DNA of 64,000 nucleotides from Actinoplanes philippinensis (lineage in GTDB: Bacteria; Actinomycetota; Actinomycetes; Mycobacteriales; Micromonosporaceae), in assembly GCF_900113015.1 (NCBI RefSeq), contig NZ_FONV01000024.1, positions 1-64,000 of the forward strand. Direction: 5' to 3'. The notes under the pieces are model-generated. The model did not search any database. It was not told where the DNA came from and saw only the letters and a list, made by a program, of their open reading frames with translations. Below are positions 16,383 through 24,791 of the stretch, piece after piece. The stretch's first letter is position 1. Every line of letters begins with the position of its first letter. The translations under genes were made by a program, and so were the position numbers.

Positions 16383-18809
16383 TTGGCCGAGCTCCTCTAC
16401 CGCCTGGGCCGCTTCTGCGCCCGGCGTGCCGGCGTCGTCCTGGCCGCCTGGCTGGTGGTCCTTGGCGTCGCCGTCACCGGCTACTTCGTCGCGCGGGGCG
16501 AGCTGTCCCCGGTAGTCGACATTCCCGGCACCGAGACCGCGAAGGTGAGCGACCGCCTCGGCGAGCGGCTCCCCATCGCGGCCGGCGGCAACGGCAAGAT
16601 CGTCTTCCACACCCCCGACGACACCCCGCTGACCGACTCGCAGAAGACGGCGATCTCCGCGCTGCTCGCCTCCACCGGCAAGCTCGAGGGCGTCGCCTCG
16701 ACCACCGACCCGTTCGCGATCTCCCAGCAGATCAGCGACCGGCGGGCCCAGGTCGCCGACGGCGTGAAGCAGATCGAGGACGGCCGCGCCAAGCTCGCCG
16801 AGGGCCAGCAGCAGATCGACGGCGCCAAGGCGCTGCTCGGCGACGGCGCGGACGCGGCCACCAAGGCGAAGATCGACGAGCAGCAGGCGCTGATCATCGA
16901 GAAGCGCAAGGAGCTGGAGGCGCAGGCGGAGAAGCTGTCCGTCGGCCAGCGGCTGCTCGCCATGTCGTCGCCGATCCGGCAGGTGTCGGTGGACGGCTCC
17001 ACCGCTGTCGCGCAGGTCCGGTTCACCGTGCCGCAGCTCGACGTCACCCCGGAGACCAAGGAGCGCGTCGTCGACCACGTCAACGCGGGCCTGCCCGGTG
17101 GCGTCGAGGCCGAGTACTCCAACGAGATCACCCAGGGCCTGCCCGAGATCATCGGCGTCGGCGAGATCGTCGGCCTGGTCATCGCCGCGATCACGCTGCT
17201 GGCCATGCTGCGTACGCTGATCGGCGCCGCCCTGCCCATCCTCAGCGCCCTGACCGGCGTCGGCATCGGCGTGACCGCGTCGCTGGCGCTCTCCGGCGTG
17301 GTGGAGATGCTGTCGATCACCCCGGTCCTGGGTGTCATGCTGGGCCTGGCCGTCGGCATCGACTACAGCCTGTTCATCCTCAACCGGCATCGGCGGCAAC
17401 TACTCGACGGGATCGACTTCCACGAGTCGATCGGCCTGGCCAACGGCACGTCCGGCAACGCGGTGGTGTTCGCCGGGTCCACGGTGCTGGTCGCCCTGCT
17501 GGCCCTCAACGTGACCGGCATCCCGTTCCTGGGCCTGATGGGCACCGTTGCGGCGATCTGTGTCGCGGTGGCCGTGCTCCTCGCGGTCACCCTGACGCCC
17601 GCCCTGCTGTCGCTGATCGGCAAGCGGGTCCTCAACCGCAAGGCCCACGCCGTGTCGAACGCGTCGGTGAAGCCGATGGGCACCCCGCGGGCCGTGATCA
17701 CCGTGCTGGCCCTGCTGGTCGCCCTGGTGGCGGTCGCGATCCCGGCGATGTCGATGCGGCTGGGCCTGCCGGACGGCTCGTCCGAGGACCAGTCGTCCAC
17801 CCAGTACCAGGCGTACAAGCTGATCGAGGAACGTTTCGGCGCCGGCGTCAACGGCTCCCTGGTCGTCGTGGCGGACCTGCCCGCCCCGGTCACCGGCGAC
17901 GCCCAGCAGGCCGAGCAGCTCCGCATCGGCAACGTGCTGCTCTCCCAGAACAACGTCGAGGCGGTCGCCCCGATCGGCGCCTCCGCCGACGGCCGCACCC
18001 TGGGCTTCCAGATCATCCCGTCGTCCGGCCCGACCAGCGCCGAGACCGAGCAGCTCGTCCACGACCTGCGCGGCCTCGACCCGCTGAACGGCGACGTCAC
18101 TCTCGGCGTGGCCGGTTCCGCGAGCGGCAACATCGACATCTCGGAGAAGCTCGACAACGTGCTCCCGCTCTACCTGGGGCTCGTCATCGGCATCTCGCTG
18201 ATCATCATGATCTTCGTCTTCCGGTCCATCCTGGTGCCGGTGACCGCGACGCTCGGGTTCATCCTCAGCCTGTTCGCCACGTTCGGCGGCATCACCGCGA
18301 TCTTCCAGTGGGGCTGGCTGAGCGCCGTCTTCGGCATCCACGACCCGGGCCCGGTGCTGAGCTTCCTGCCGACGATCCTGATCGGCATCCTGTTCGGCCT
18401 GGCCATGGACTACCAGCTGTTCCTGGTGTCCGGCATGCGCGAGGCGTACGCCCACGGCGCCCCCGCCCGCCTGGCCGTCCAGCAGGGCGTCCACGCCGGC
18501 CGCACGGTCGTCACCGCGGCGGCGATCATCATGATCTCGGTGTTCGGCGGCTTCATCTTCTCCAACACCGCGATGATCCGCTCCCTCGGTTTCGGCCTGG
18601 CCTTCGGCGTCCTGGTCGACGCCTTCCTGGTCCGGATGCTGCTCATCCCGGCGGTCATGCACCTGCTGGGCCGCTCGGCCTGGTGGATCCCCCGCTGGCT
18701 GGACCGCATCCTCCCCAACGTCGACGTCGAGGGCGCCGCACTCGAACGCGCCCACCACGTCGTCCACCACCCGTCCCACTCGGAGCCGGCCGAACCCGTC
18801 CTCCGCTGA
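16383..18809 (+). CDS. MMPL family RND-type exporter
   Basis: An 808-residue membrane transporter with the duplicated RND layout: one N-terminal helix, an external domain, five helices, then a second external domain and five more helices. The proton-relay Asp-Tyr pairs are visible in GIDYSLFILNRHR (Asp about 327) and AMDYQLFLVSGMR (Asp about 675). Residues about 115-190 of the first external domain are a Lys/Glu/Gln-rich predicted coiled coil. The start is TTG at 16383 with AGAAGGAA upstream. Relatives export lipids, siderophores or drugs. Regulation by the adjacent TetR protein is likely. Confidence 0.92.
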   Translation: MAELLYRLGRFCARRAGVVLAAWLVVLGVAVTGYFVARGELSPVVDIPGTETAKVSDRLGERLPIAAGGNGKIVFHTPDDTPLTDSQKTAISALLASTGKLEGVASTTDPFAISQQISDRRAQVADGVKQIEDGRAKLAEGQQQIDGAKALLGDGADAATKAKIDEQQALIIEKRKELEAQAEKLSVGQRLLAMSSPIRQVSVDGSTAVAQVRFTVPQLDVTPETKERVVDHVNAGLPGGVEAEYSNEITQGLPEIIGVGEIVGLVIAAITLLAMLRTLIGAALPILSALTGVGIGVTASLALSGVVEMLSITPVLGVMLGLAVGIDYSLFILNRHRRQLLDGIDFHESIGLANGTSGNAVVFAGSTVLVALLALNVTGIPFLGLMGTVAAICVAVAVLLAVTLTPALLSLIGKRVLNRKAHAVSNASVKPMGTPRAVITVLALLVALVAVAIPAMSMRLGLPDGSSEDQSSTQYQAYKLIEERFGAGVNGSLVVVADLPAPVTGDAQQAEQLRIGNVLLSQNNVEAVAPIGASADGRTLGFQIIPSSGPTSAETEQLVHDLRGLDPLNGDVTLGVAGSASGNIDISEKLDNVLPLYLGLVIGISLIIMIFVFRSILVPVTATLGFILSLFATFGGITAIFQWGWLSAVFGIHDPGPVLSFLPTILIGILFGLAMDYQLFLVSGMREAYAHGAPARLAVQQGVHAGRTVVTAAAIIMISVFGGFIFSNTAMIRSLGFGLAFGVLVDAFLVRMLLIPAVMHLLGRSAWWIPRWLDRILPNVDVEGAALERAHHVVHHPSHSEPAEPVLR

Positions 18810-18818
18810 CCCTCCGGC

Positions 18819-18889
18819 CCGGCCACCGCCCTCTCGGTGGCCGGACCGCTTCCCGGCCCGGCCGCCGCGCACCGTTCGCGGCGGCCGGG
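18819..18889 (+). terminator. Two consecutive hairpins after the MmpL gene
   Basis: CCGGCCACCG faces CGGTGGCCGG (18819-18844), and CCCGGCCGCCGCG faces CGCGGCGGCCGGG (18857-18889). Both stems are perfect. The remainder of 18810-19070 shows no gene. Confidence 0.7.
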
Positions 18890-19070
18890 CTGCTTCTCGC
18901 CCGGCCCCGTCATCGGCTCGCCACCTCCGGGCCGCGCTCCGCCCGCCACCCTCCCGACCCGATCGCCGCTCACCGTCACCCCCGGCCCCACGGCACGAAC
19001 CCAGCCGACGAACGCGCCGCACCATCGGAGAGCGAGTCACCACCGACCGGGCCGACTACGATCGGCACCT

Positions 19071-19649
19071 ATGCCGACCGGTGACCAGGATCCACGTCGT
19101 GTCGAGGGCGCCAAGCTGCTGTCCGATTCCCCGGTGATCCTCTTTCATCGCATGACGGGGATGGTGCAGACGACGACCGCCCTGCGCATGGACGGTTACC
19201 ACGTGGTCCCGCTGGAGGCGAGCACGTGGCACACGGCCCAGGACATGCACACCGGCCTGGCCCGCGCCCTGGACTTCCCGGCGCACTACGGCAACAACCT
19301 CGACGCCTTCAACGACTGCCTCGGCGAAGTGGCCGCTCACGCCTACGGCTTCCCGGCGGACGCCACCGGCCTGGTCCTGGCGATAACCTCCTTCGATCGC
19401 TTCGCCGAACGACTGCCCGACCTGGCTCACGCGATGCTCGACGTCTTCGCCGCCCGCTCACGGGCCGCCCAGGCCGACGACGAACAGCTCATCTGCCTGA
19501 TCCAGTCCACCGCCCCGGATTTCTCCCTCCCACCGGTGGCCGGGACCCCGGTCCTGTGGAATCGCGCCGAGCGCCCCTCCTCCACCGCCGGCCTCTTCGA
19601 CGTACCCCCCGAACCTCCCCGACGCCCGTGGTGGCGCCGATCCCGCTGA
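19071..19649 (+). CDS. Barstar-like protein (RNase inhibitor fold)
   Basis: A 192-residue protein. Residues about 42-130 carry the barstar core: YHVVPLEAS, then a helix, then DFPAHYGNNLDAFNDCLGEV, the family's most conserved block, where the aromatic/Asp pair contacts the RNase active site. About 40 extra residues precede and about 60 follow the core, the C-terminus being Pro/Arg rich. No barnase-type RNase gene is beside it, so it is an orphan inhibitor or a protein that has adopted the fold for another use. A TACGAT box ends eight bases before the ATG, suggesting a leaderless or very short leader. Confidence 0.85.
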   Translation: MPTGDQDPRRVEGAKLLSDSPVILFHRMTGMVQTTTALRMDGYHVVPLEASTWHTAQDMHTGLARALDFPAHYGNNLDAFNDCLGEVAAHAYGFPADATGLVLAITSFDRFAERLPDLAHAMLDVFAARSRAAQADDEQLICLIQSTAPDFSLPPVAGTPVLWNRAERPSSTAGLFDVPPEPPRRPWWRRSR

Positions 19650-19750
19650 CGCCGTCATCCGGCTTCTCTTCCGGCCGTTCGTCCGGCTCCGCCCGCATGG
19701 TGGAGCCGCGCAGCCGGCAGGTGCTCGGATCCGGTGGCCGGCGGGGTGCG

Positions 19751-20383
19751 TCAAACGCGATCCGGGAAGCGGTCGAGCAGGGCGCGGACCTCGGCGGCGT
19801 CGCTGTTGGAGCCGAACAGATCGGTGCCCGGCTCCATCCGGACCCCCTCGGCCAGCGCGCCGGCCACGACCGGGTCGAAGCCGAGCCGGTCGACGACAGC
19901 GGCGACCTCGGCCAGGTCGGCCGGATCGTCACCGGCGATGGCGTTGGCCTTGCGCCCCGGCGCACCGGCCGGTCGGGCCTCCTCCTCGAGCACGTGATAG
20001 CCCATGTGGTTGAACGCCTTGACGACACGAGCCCCGGGCAGGGAGTCACGAACCAGCGAGCTGGTGTCCGACCGCAGGTCGTCACGGATCCCGTCGACCT
20101 CCCACCAGTAGTTCATGGCATCGATGACAAGCTTGCCGCGCAACGCCTCCGCCGGAATCGTCCGGTACTTGCCGAGCGGCAGCGCCAGCACGACGACATC
20201 GGCCTGCTCGACGGCCTCGGCGGCGGTGACGGCCGTCGCGCCGGGAGCGAGCACCGTGACGATGAGCCGGATCTTCGCCGGATCACCGGACCCGGCGATG
20301 AGCACGCGATATCCGGCCGCGACCGCGAGCCGCGCCAGCACGGTGCCGAGTTTCCCCGCGCCGAGAATGCCGATGGTCGTCAT
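19751..20383 (-). CDS. NADP-binding oxidoreductase of the F420:NADP reductase type
   Basis: A 210-residue Rossmann protein. GILGAGKLGTVLARLA (residues 4-19) is the dinucleotide-binding loop, followed by ADVVVLALP and VVKAFNHMG, which match NpdG-like F420-dependent NADP reductases and related coenzyme F420/NAD(P)-binding proteins. Whether F420 is used cannot be decided by sequence reading. The ATG at 20383 is preferred because GGGAGGG lies about eight bases upstream. It converges with the barstar gene; a 7-base stem (CGGCTCC/GGAGCCG, 19684-19708) between them may be a shared terminator. Confidence 0.82.
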   Translation of the reverse strand: MTTIGILGAGKLGTVLARLAVAAGYRVLIAGSGDPAKIRLIVTVLAPGATAVTAAEAVEQADVVVLALPLGKYRTIPAEALRGKLVIDAMNYWWEVDGIRDDLRSDTSSLVRDSLPGARVVKAFNHMGYHVLEEEARPAGAPGRKANAIAGDDPADLAEVAAVVDRLGFDPVVAGALAEGVRMEPGTDLFGSNSDAAEVRALLDRFPDRV

Positions 20384-20451
20384 GGCCGAACCCTCCCGAA
20401 GTAGTTGACGTGTCACGCAACTGTGCGAGGTCTCGGATCATTCCCCACCCG

Positions 20452-20487
20452 CCCCGGTGGCACGCCGCGGGAGACGGGCCACCGGGG
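20452..20487 (-). terminator. Hairpin at the end of the uronate operon
   Basis: CCCCGGTGGC (20452-20461) and GCCACCGGGG (20478-20487) form a perfect 10-base stem with a 16-base loop, immediately after the kduD stop on the minus strand. Confidence 0.7.
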
Positions 20488-20493
20488 AGACGG

Positions 20494-21180
20494 TCAGCGT
20501 GCGAGCCAGCCCCCGTCCACCGGGAGAACCGTGCCGTGGATGTAGCGGGCCGCGTCGGAGGCCAGGAAGACGACCGCGCCCTTGAGGTCGTCCGGGGTTC
20601 CCCAGCGGCCGGCCGGGATGCGGTCGGTGATGGCCGGGGCCCGGGTGGGGTCGGCGCGGAGTTCGGCGGTGTTGTCGGTCTCCATGTATCCGGGGGCGAT
20701 GGCGTTGACGTTGACCCCGAGTCCCGCCCACTCGTTGGCGAGCGCCCTGGTCAGGCCGAGGATGGCGTGCTTGCTGGCGGTGTAGGCCGGCACCCGGATG
20801 CCGCCCTGGAAGGAGAGCATCGACGCGATGTTGATGATCTTCCCGTGGCCCTGGGCGATCATCCGGCGGCCGGCGGCCTGGCTGAGCCGGAAGGCGGCGT
20901 CGAGGTTGACGGTGAGGACGTCGTTCCAGTCGCCGGCGGTGACCTCGGCGGCCGGGGCGCGGCGGATGATCCCGGCGTTGTTGACCAGGATGTCGATCTG
21001 ATCGAGTTCGGACACGTATGCGTGGAGGTCGGCGGTGGCGAGGTCCAGTTCCCGGCTGCCGGCGGCGATCACCGAGGCGCCGGCCTCGGCCAGGGCGTCG
21101 GCGCACGCCCGGCCGAGACCACGGTTGCCGCCGGTGACCAGGGCCACCCGCCCGTCGAGGCGGAAGCTGTCCAGGATCAC
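20494..21180 (-). CDS. kduD: 2-deoxy-D-gluconate 3-dehydrogenase / 2-keto-3-deoxygluconate-forming SDR, shortened
   Basis: A 228-residue SDR dehydrogenase that reduces 2,5-diketo-3-deoxygluconate to 2-keto-3-deoxygluconate in unsaturated uronate breakdown. The NAD loop TGGNRGLG is at 16-23, and the catalytic Ser120, Tyr133 and Lys137 are in place. KIINIASMLSFQGGIRVP and the C-terminal DGGWLAR are the KduD signature. The GTG at 21180 is chosen: MILDSFRLDG matches the known KduD start and GGGGG lies five bases upstream. Compared with E. coli KduD (253 residues), about 24 residues are missing between the dinucleotide loop and IDILVNNAG. It is the last gene of the operon. Confidence 0.88.
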   Translation of the reverse strand: MILDSFRLDGRVALVTGGNRGLGRACADALAEAGASVIAAGSRELDLATADLHAYVSELDQIDILVNNAGIIRRAPAAEVTAGDWNDVLTVNLDAAFRLSQAAGRRMIAQGHGKIINIASMLSFQGGIRVPAYTASKHAILGLTRALANEWAGLGVNVNAIAPGYMETDNTAELRADPTRAPAITDRIPAGRWGTPDDLKGAVVFLASDAARYIHGTVLPVDGGWLAR

Positions 21181-21310
21181 CGGAACCCCCACGGACGCGC
21201 GAGGCCGCCACGATCGGAACGGCCCGCAGAACGAGCGACGCGGACCGGTGGAAGGCGGGAAGGAGCAACGGCCGGCGGACCGGGCCGTACGGAGTGCACC
21301 GGGATCACGG

Positions 21311-22135
21311 TCAGAGGCCCAGGTCGCGCAGGGTGGGCACGGTCCTGCCGACCCAGCTGAGCGTGGTGTCCTCGTGGGCGCCCTGCGTACGCTGCGTCCC
21401 GGCCAGGAACCACAGGTAGTAGGTGGTGTACCCGGGAGCGCTGACCACCGTGTGGTACCCCTCGGGCATCATGTGGACGCCGTGATCGCGGACGGTGAAG
21501 TTCTCCTCGTAGCCCTCGTCGGTGTAGAGGCGGCAGATCCCGAAGCCGCCCTCGGGCGCGACGCGGAAGTAGTACATCTCCTCGTGGGCGGCCTCGGCGG
21601 GCAGATTGTCGTTGGAGTGCCGGTGCGGCGGGTAGGTGCTCCAGTTCCCGGACGGTGTGTACGTCTCGCCCACGATGAGCCGCCGGGCGGGCAGCGACGG
21701 CTGGGCGATCTCGGTCAGGATCTGGTGGTAGTTGCGGCCGAAGTTGGCGCCGCCCCAGCGCCCGGACGCCACCTCGGACGGCTCGATGACGTACGGCTCG
21801 GTGACCAGGTCGCTGGGCGCGCTGGGCAGGGCGATCTCGACGGCGCCGACCGCTTCGATCGTGATGTCGGATCCGGCGGGGATGTAGACCGAGTGCGGCT
21901 TGCCGCTGAACACGTCCGCCCGTCCGCCGACCGCCGCGAACTTCGACCCTCCGACGGTGAAGTTCGCGGCGCCGCCGAGGATGACGGCGAGGATCTCCCG
22001 GTCGCCGGAGGTTCCGGTCCAGGTCTCGCCGGGCGACAGGGTCAGCAGTTGCAGGTCGAGCAGCGAGCAGGGGTTGAACGGCAGCGTGTTGAGTCCGGGC
22101 GCGGCCGGGATGTAGCAGTGGTACTTGTAGTCCAT
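21311..22135 (-). CDS. IolB-type 5-deoxy-glucuronate isomerase in the KduI position
   Basis: A 274-residue cupin of the KduI/IolB family. The metal-binding pattern PPHRHSNDN, HEEMYYF and PEGYHTV, with YYLWFLAG following, matches IolB (inositol pathway) better than KduI. The neighbours are GH88 upstream and KduD downstream, so the protein probably performs the KduI step: isomerisation of 5-keto-4-deoxyuronate to 2,5-diketo-3-deoxygluconate. AAGGAG lies eight bases before the ATG. No other inositol genes are in the window. The family is firm; the substrate is an inference from the operon. Confidence 0.8.
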   Translation of the reverse strand: MDYKYHCYIPAAPGLNTLPFNPCSLLDLQLLTLSPGETWTGTSGDREILAVILGGAANFTVGGSKFAAVGGRADVFSGKPHSVYIPAGSDITIEAVGAVEIALPSAPSDLVTEPYVIEPSEVASGRWGGANFGRNYHQILTEIAQPSLPARRLIVGETYTPSGNWSTYPPHRHSNDNLPAEAAHEEMYYFRVAPEGGFGICRLYTDEGYEENFTVRDHGVHMMPEGYHTVVSAPGYTTYYLWFLAGTQRTQGAHEDTTLSWVGRTVPTLRDLGL

Positions 22136-22147
22136 CAGTGGTGCTCC

Positions 22148-23287
22148 TTACCAGGGGTGGGTCCAGCCGGGCCGGGTGACGCGGGCGAGGGCTTCCAGGT
22201 AGAAGTAGTCCCCCCACAGGGTGCCCTCGTCGACGCCGACGGCTTTGGGTTTGTCGTAGACGCCGTGCAGCAGCAGCGCGTTCGAGTCGGGCCGGTCGAG
22301 TGTGGAGTAGCCGTCGATGAGCGAGCGCAGGATCCGCCCGGCCGACGCCCGATAGTGGTCGGCCAGCGTCGACGGCACGAGCGCCGCGAGTTCGAGCAGC
22401 CCGTTGACGGCGATGGCGGCGGCCGAGCTGTCGCGTTCCTCGCCGGAGGCGTCCGAGGTGAAGATCAGGTCCCAGTACGCCACCCCGTCCGGCGGCAGGT
22501 GGGCGAGGAAGTAGTCGGCGCACCGGATCGCGGCGCGCAGCAGTGTCGGATCGCCGGTGTACTGGTGGTTGAGGGTGAACCCGTAGATGCCCCACGCCTG
22601 GCCGCGCGCCCAGCAGGACTCGTCGGCGCTGCCCTGCTCGGTCTCCCCGCGCAGCGGCTCACCGGTGACCGGATCCCAGTAGAACGTGTGGTATGTCGTG
22701 TCGTCCGGCCGCAGGATGTGATCACGCAGCTGGGCGGTGTGCCGCCGGGCCGCCGCCGCGTAGCGGGGGTCGCCGCTGGTACGGCTGGCCCAGAAGAGCA
22801 GCGGCGTGTTCATCAGGCTGTCCACGATGGTGCGGCCCTGCTGCCGGGGGTCGGCGAGGTCACCCCAGGCCTGGATGATCCCGGCGGACGGCAGCACCCG
22901 CCGCATCAGGTGGTCGGCGGCGGACAGCGCGGCCCGCTTGGCCTCCGGGTCCCGGGTCCGCCGCCACGCGGTCACGCAGGACAGCGTGTAGAGGAAACCC
23001 AGGTCGTGGGTGTCCAGGTCGATGCCCTGATCGACGCGGTCGACGAACGACCGGACGTGCGCGGACGCCGCCGTCCGGTAGTTCTCGTCGCCGGTCAGGT
23101 CGTAGGCGAGCCACAGCATCCCGGGCCAGAAACTGGTGGTCCAGCCGATGTTCGCGGGCCGCGGCCGATAACGGTCGTCGACGGTGGTGTCGTCGGGGTA
23201 GCGCTCACCGAACTCGGCGATGTTGGCGTCGAGGGTGCGCAGGGCGGCGGTCACCGCGGTTCCGGTCTGGTCGGCGATCGCCGTCAT
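22148..23287 (-). CDS. GH88 unsaturated glucuronyl hydrolase
   Basis: A 379-residue (alpha/alpha)6-barrel enzyme that hydrates the double bond of 4,5-unsaturated uronates at the end of lyase-made oligosaccharides and so releases the uronate. The two active-site aspartates are visible: D95 in HDLGF and D156 in VDSLMN, matching D88 and D149 of the Bacillus enzyme. There is no signal peptide, so it acts on imported sugars in the cytoplasm. GGAAGGACGAC precedes the ATG. It overlaps the YesL gene by four bases and is followed after 12 bases by the isomerase gene. Confidence 0.9.
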   Translation of the reverse strand: MTAIADQTGTAVTAALRTLDANIAEFGERYPDDTTVDDRYRPRPANIGWTTSFWPGMLWLAYDLTGDENYRTAASAHVRSFVDRVDQGIDLDTHDLGFLYTLSCVTAWRRTRDPEAKRAALSAADHLMRRVLPSAGIIQAWGDLADPRQQGRTIVDSLMNTPLLFWASRTSGDPRYAAAARRHTAQLRDHILRPDDTTYHTFYWDPVTGEPLRGETEQGSADESCWARGQAWGIYGFTLNHQYTGDPTLLRAAIRCADYFLAHLPPDGVAYWDLIFTSDASGEERDSSAAAIAVNGLLELAALVPSTLADHYRASAGRILRSLIDGYSTLDRPDSNALLLHGVYDKPKAVGVDEGTLWGDYFYLEALARVTRPGWTHPW

Positions 23288-23913
23288 GTCGTCCTTCCGG
23301 TAGTGGTCAGGGTGAAGCGGCTGTTCGCCCACACGATGTGGAGCAGCGGGCTGGCCGCCACCCCGATCGCGATCGCCGGCCGGGCCGCCAGCAGCACCTC
23401 GAAGAGCACCAGCACGACCAGCGAGAACAGGCTCAGGTACCAGCGGCGCAGCCCCAGGTAGGCGCCGGCGCGGGCGAGGTCGCGCAGCCGCGCGTCCGGG
23501 CGTTCGGCCAGCGCTGCCAGCGTCAGCACGGTGGTGATCACGATCAGCGTCATGACGACGGCGATCACCGGCAGCAGCACGGCGCCGGCGGTGCGCCCGG
23601 CGAGCCAGACCGCGTCGACACCGAGGACGAGCAGCGCGACGGTGGCGAGGGTGCCGGTGGTCAGCGCGCGGCGCGCCGAGACGCGCCAGGCGTTCCAGAA
23701 GACCTTCAGGACACCGTCGTCGTACGACCGGAGCACCGCGAAGACCGCAACGAGCGCCGGCCCGCCCAGTGGCGCGAACAGCACGAGCAGTGGCCACGTC
23801 CGTCCCGGGTCGGTGGTGAGCACGACCAGGACGAGCGGCGCGCAGGCGAGGGCGAGCAGCAGGTTCGTCAGCAGCGCGACGTACACCGCCTCGAAGATCC
23901 GGCCGGCGTTCAT
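23284..23913 (-). CDS. YesL-like membrane protein (DUF624)
   Basis: A 209-residue protein with about five membrane segments. FEAVYVALLTNLLLALACAPLV and the conserved VFWNAWRVSARRA match the DUF624/YesL family, which is commonly encoded inside sugar ABC operons, including the rhamnogalacturonan cluster of Bacillus. Its precise task is not known; a role in assembly or control of the importer is often assumed. It overlaps both neighbours by four bases (ATGA), so it is translationally coupled to the permease before it and the GH88 after it. Confidence 0.82.
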   Translation of the reverse strand: MNAGRIFEAVYVALLTNLLLALACAPLVLVVLTTDPGRTWPLLVLFAPLGGPALVAVFAVLRSYDDGVLKVFWNAWRVSARRALTTGTLATVALLVLGVDAVWLAGRTAGAVLLPVIAVVMTLIVITTVLTLAALAERPDARLRDLARAGAYLGLRRWYLSLFSLVVLVLFEVLLAARPAIAIGVAASPLLHIVWANSRFTLTTTGRTT

Positions 23914-24791
23914 CCCTTGAGCCCCGTGGTCGCGATGCCCTCGACGAAGTAGCGCTGGCCGAGCAGGAAGACCACCACGATCGGCAGCACCGACAGCACC
24001 GATCCGGTCATGATGAGCGCGTACTCGGCGTTGTACTGGCTGATGAACGACTTGAGGCCGATCTGGATCGTCCACAGGTCAGGGCTGCGCAGGTAGATCA
24101 GCGGACCCATGTAGTCGTTCCACGTGGTGACCGCGGTGATCAGGGTGAGGCTGGCCAGGGCCGGCACCGACAGCGGCAGCATGATCCGGCGGTAGATGCC
24201 GTACTCGCTCATCCCGTCGATGCGGGCCGCGTCGAGCAGCTCGTCCGGCACTGTCTCGTAGAACTGTTTCATCATGAACACGCCGAGCGCGCCGAACGCC
24301 TGCAACGCCACGATCGACCAGAGCGAGTCGGTGAGCTGCAGCTTCGTCATCATCACGAACTGCGGGACCATGTAGGACTGCCACGGCACGGCCAGGGTGC
24401 CGATGTAGGCGAGGAACAGCACGTCGCGTCCCGGGAAGTGCACCTTGGCGAAGCCGTACGCCGCGAAGCTGCCGGTGGCGACCTGGAGCAGGGTGACGAC
24501 GGCCGACAGGAAGACGGTGTTGCCGAGCCAGGCGCCCATGTTCGACTTCGACCAGATGTCGGCGTAGTTGCTCCACACCGGGTCGGTGGTGATCCACCGG
24601 ACCGGGATGGTGAAGACCTCGTTGTTGGTCTTCAGCGACGACAGCACCATCCAGTAGAACGGCAGCAGCACGACGACTCCGGCGGCGCCGAGTGCGGCGT
24701 ACCCCAGAATGCGCCAAGGCCGGGAAGAACGGCGGGTGACCGAGGGGACCTCCGCCGGGGTGGCGGTCTCCGGAACCAGGACGGTGGTCAT
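23910..24791 (-). CDS. Sugar ABC transporter permease (MalG type)
   Basis: A 293-residue permease with six predicted helices and the ATPase-docking loop ELLDAARIDGMSEYG. The C-terminus IATTGLKG is typical of MalG-type carbohydrate permeases. It shares one base with the stop of the preceding permease (TGATG) and overlaps the YesL gene by four bases. It works with the permease at 24791-25681 and the binding protein at 25738-27024; no ATPase is encoded nearby, so a shared MsiK-type ATPase is expected. Confidence 0.92.
   Translation of the reverse strand: MTTVLVPETATPAEVPSVTRRSSRPWRILGYAALGAAGVVVLLPFYWMVLSSLKTNNEVFTIPVRWITTDPVWSNYADIWSKSNMGAWLGNTVFLSAVVTLLQVATGSFAAYGFAKVHFPGRDVLFLAYIGTLAVPWQSYMVPQFVMMTKLQLTDSLWSIVALQAFGALGVFMMKQFYETVPDELLDAARIDGMSEYGIYRRIMLPLSVPALASLTLITAVTTWNDYMGPLIYLRSPDLWTIQIGLKSFISQYNAEYALIMTGSVLSVLPIVVVFLLGQRYFVEGIATTGLKG

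Noticed and set aside
19071..19649. A toxin-immunity pair with the barstar-like gene
   Set aside because: No RNase or secreted toxin gene is adjacent on either side.
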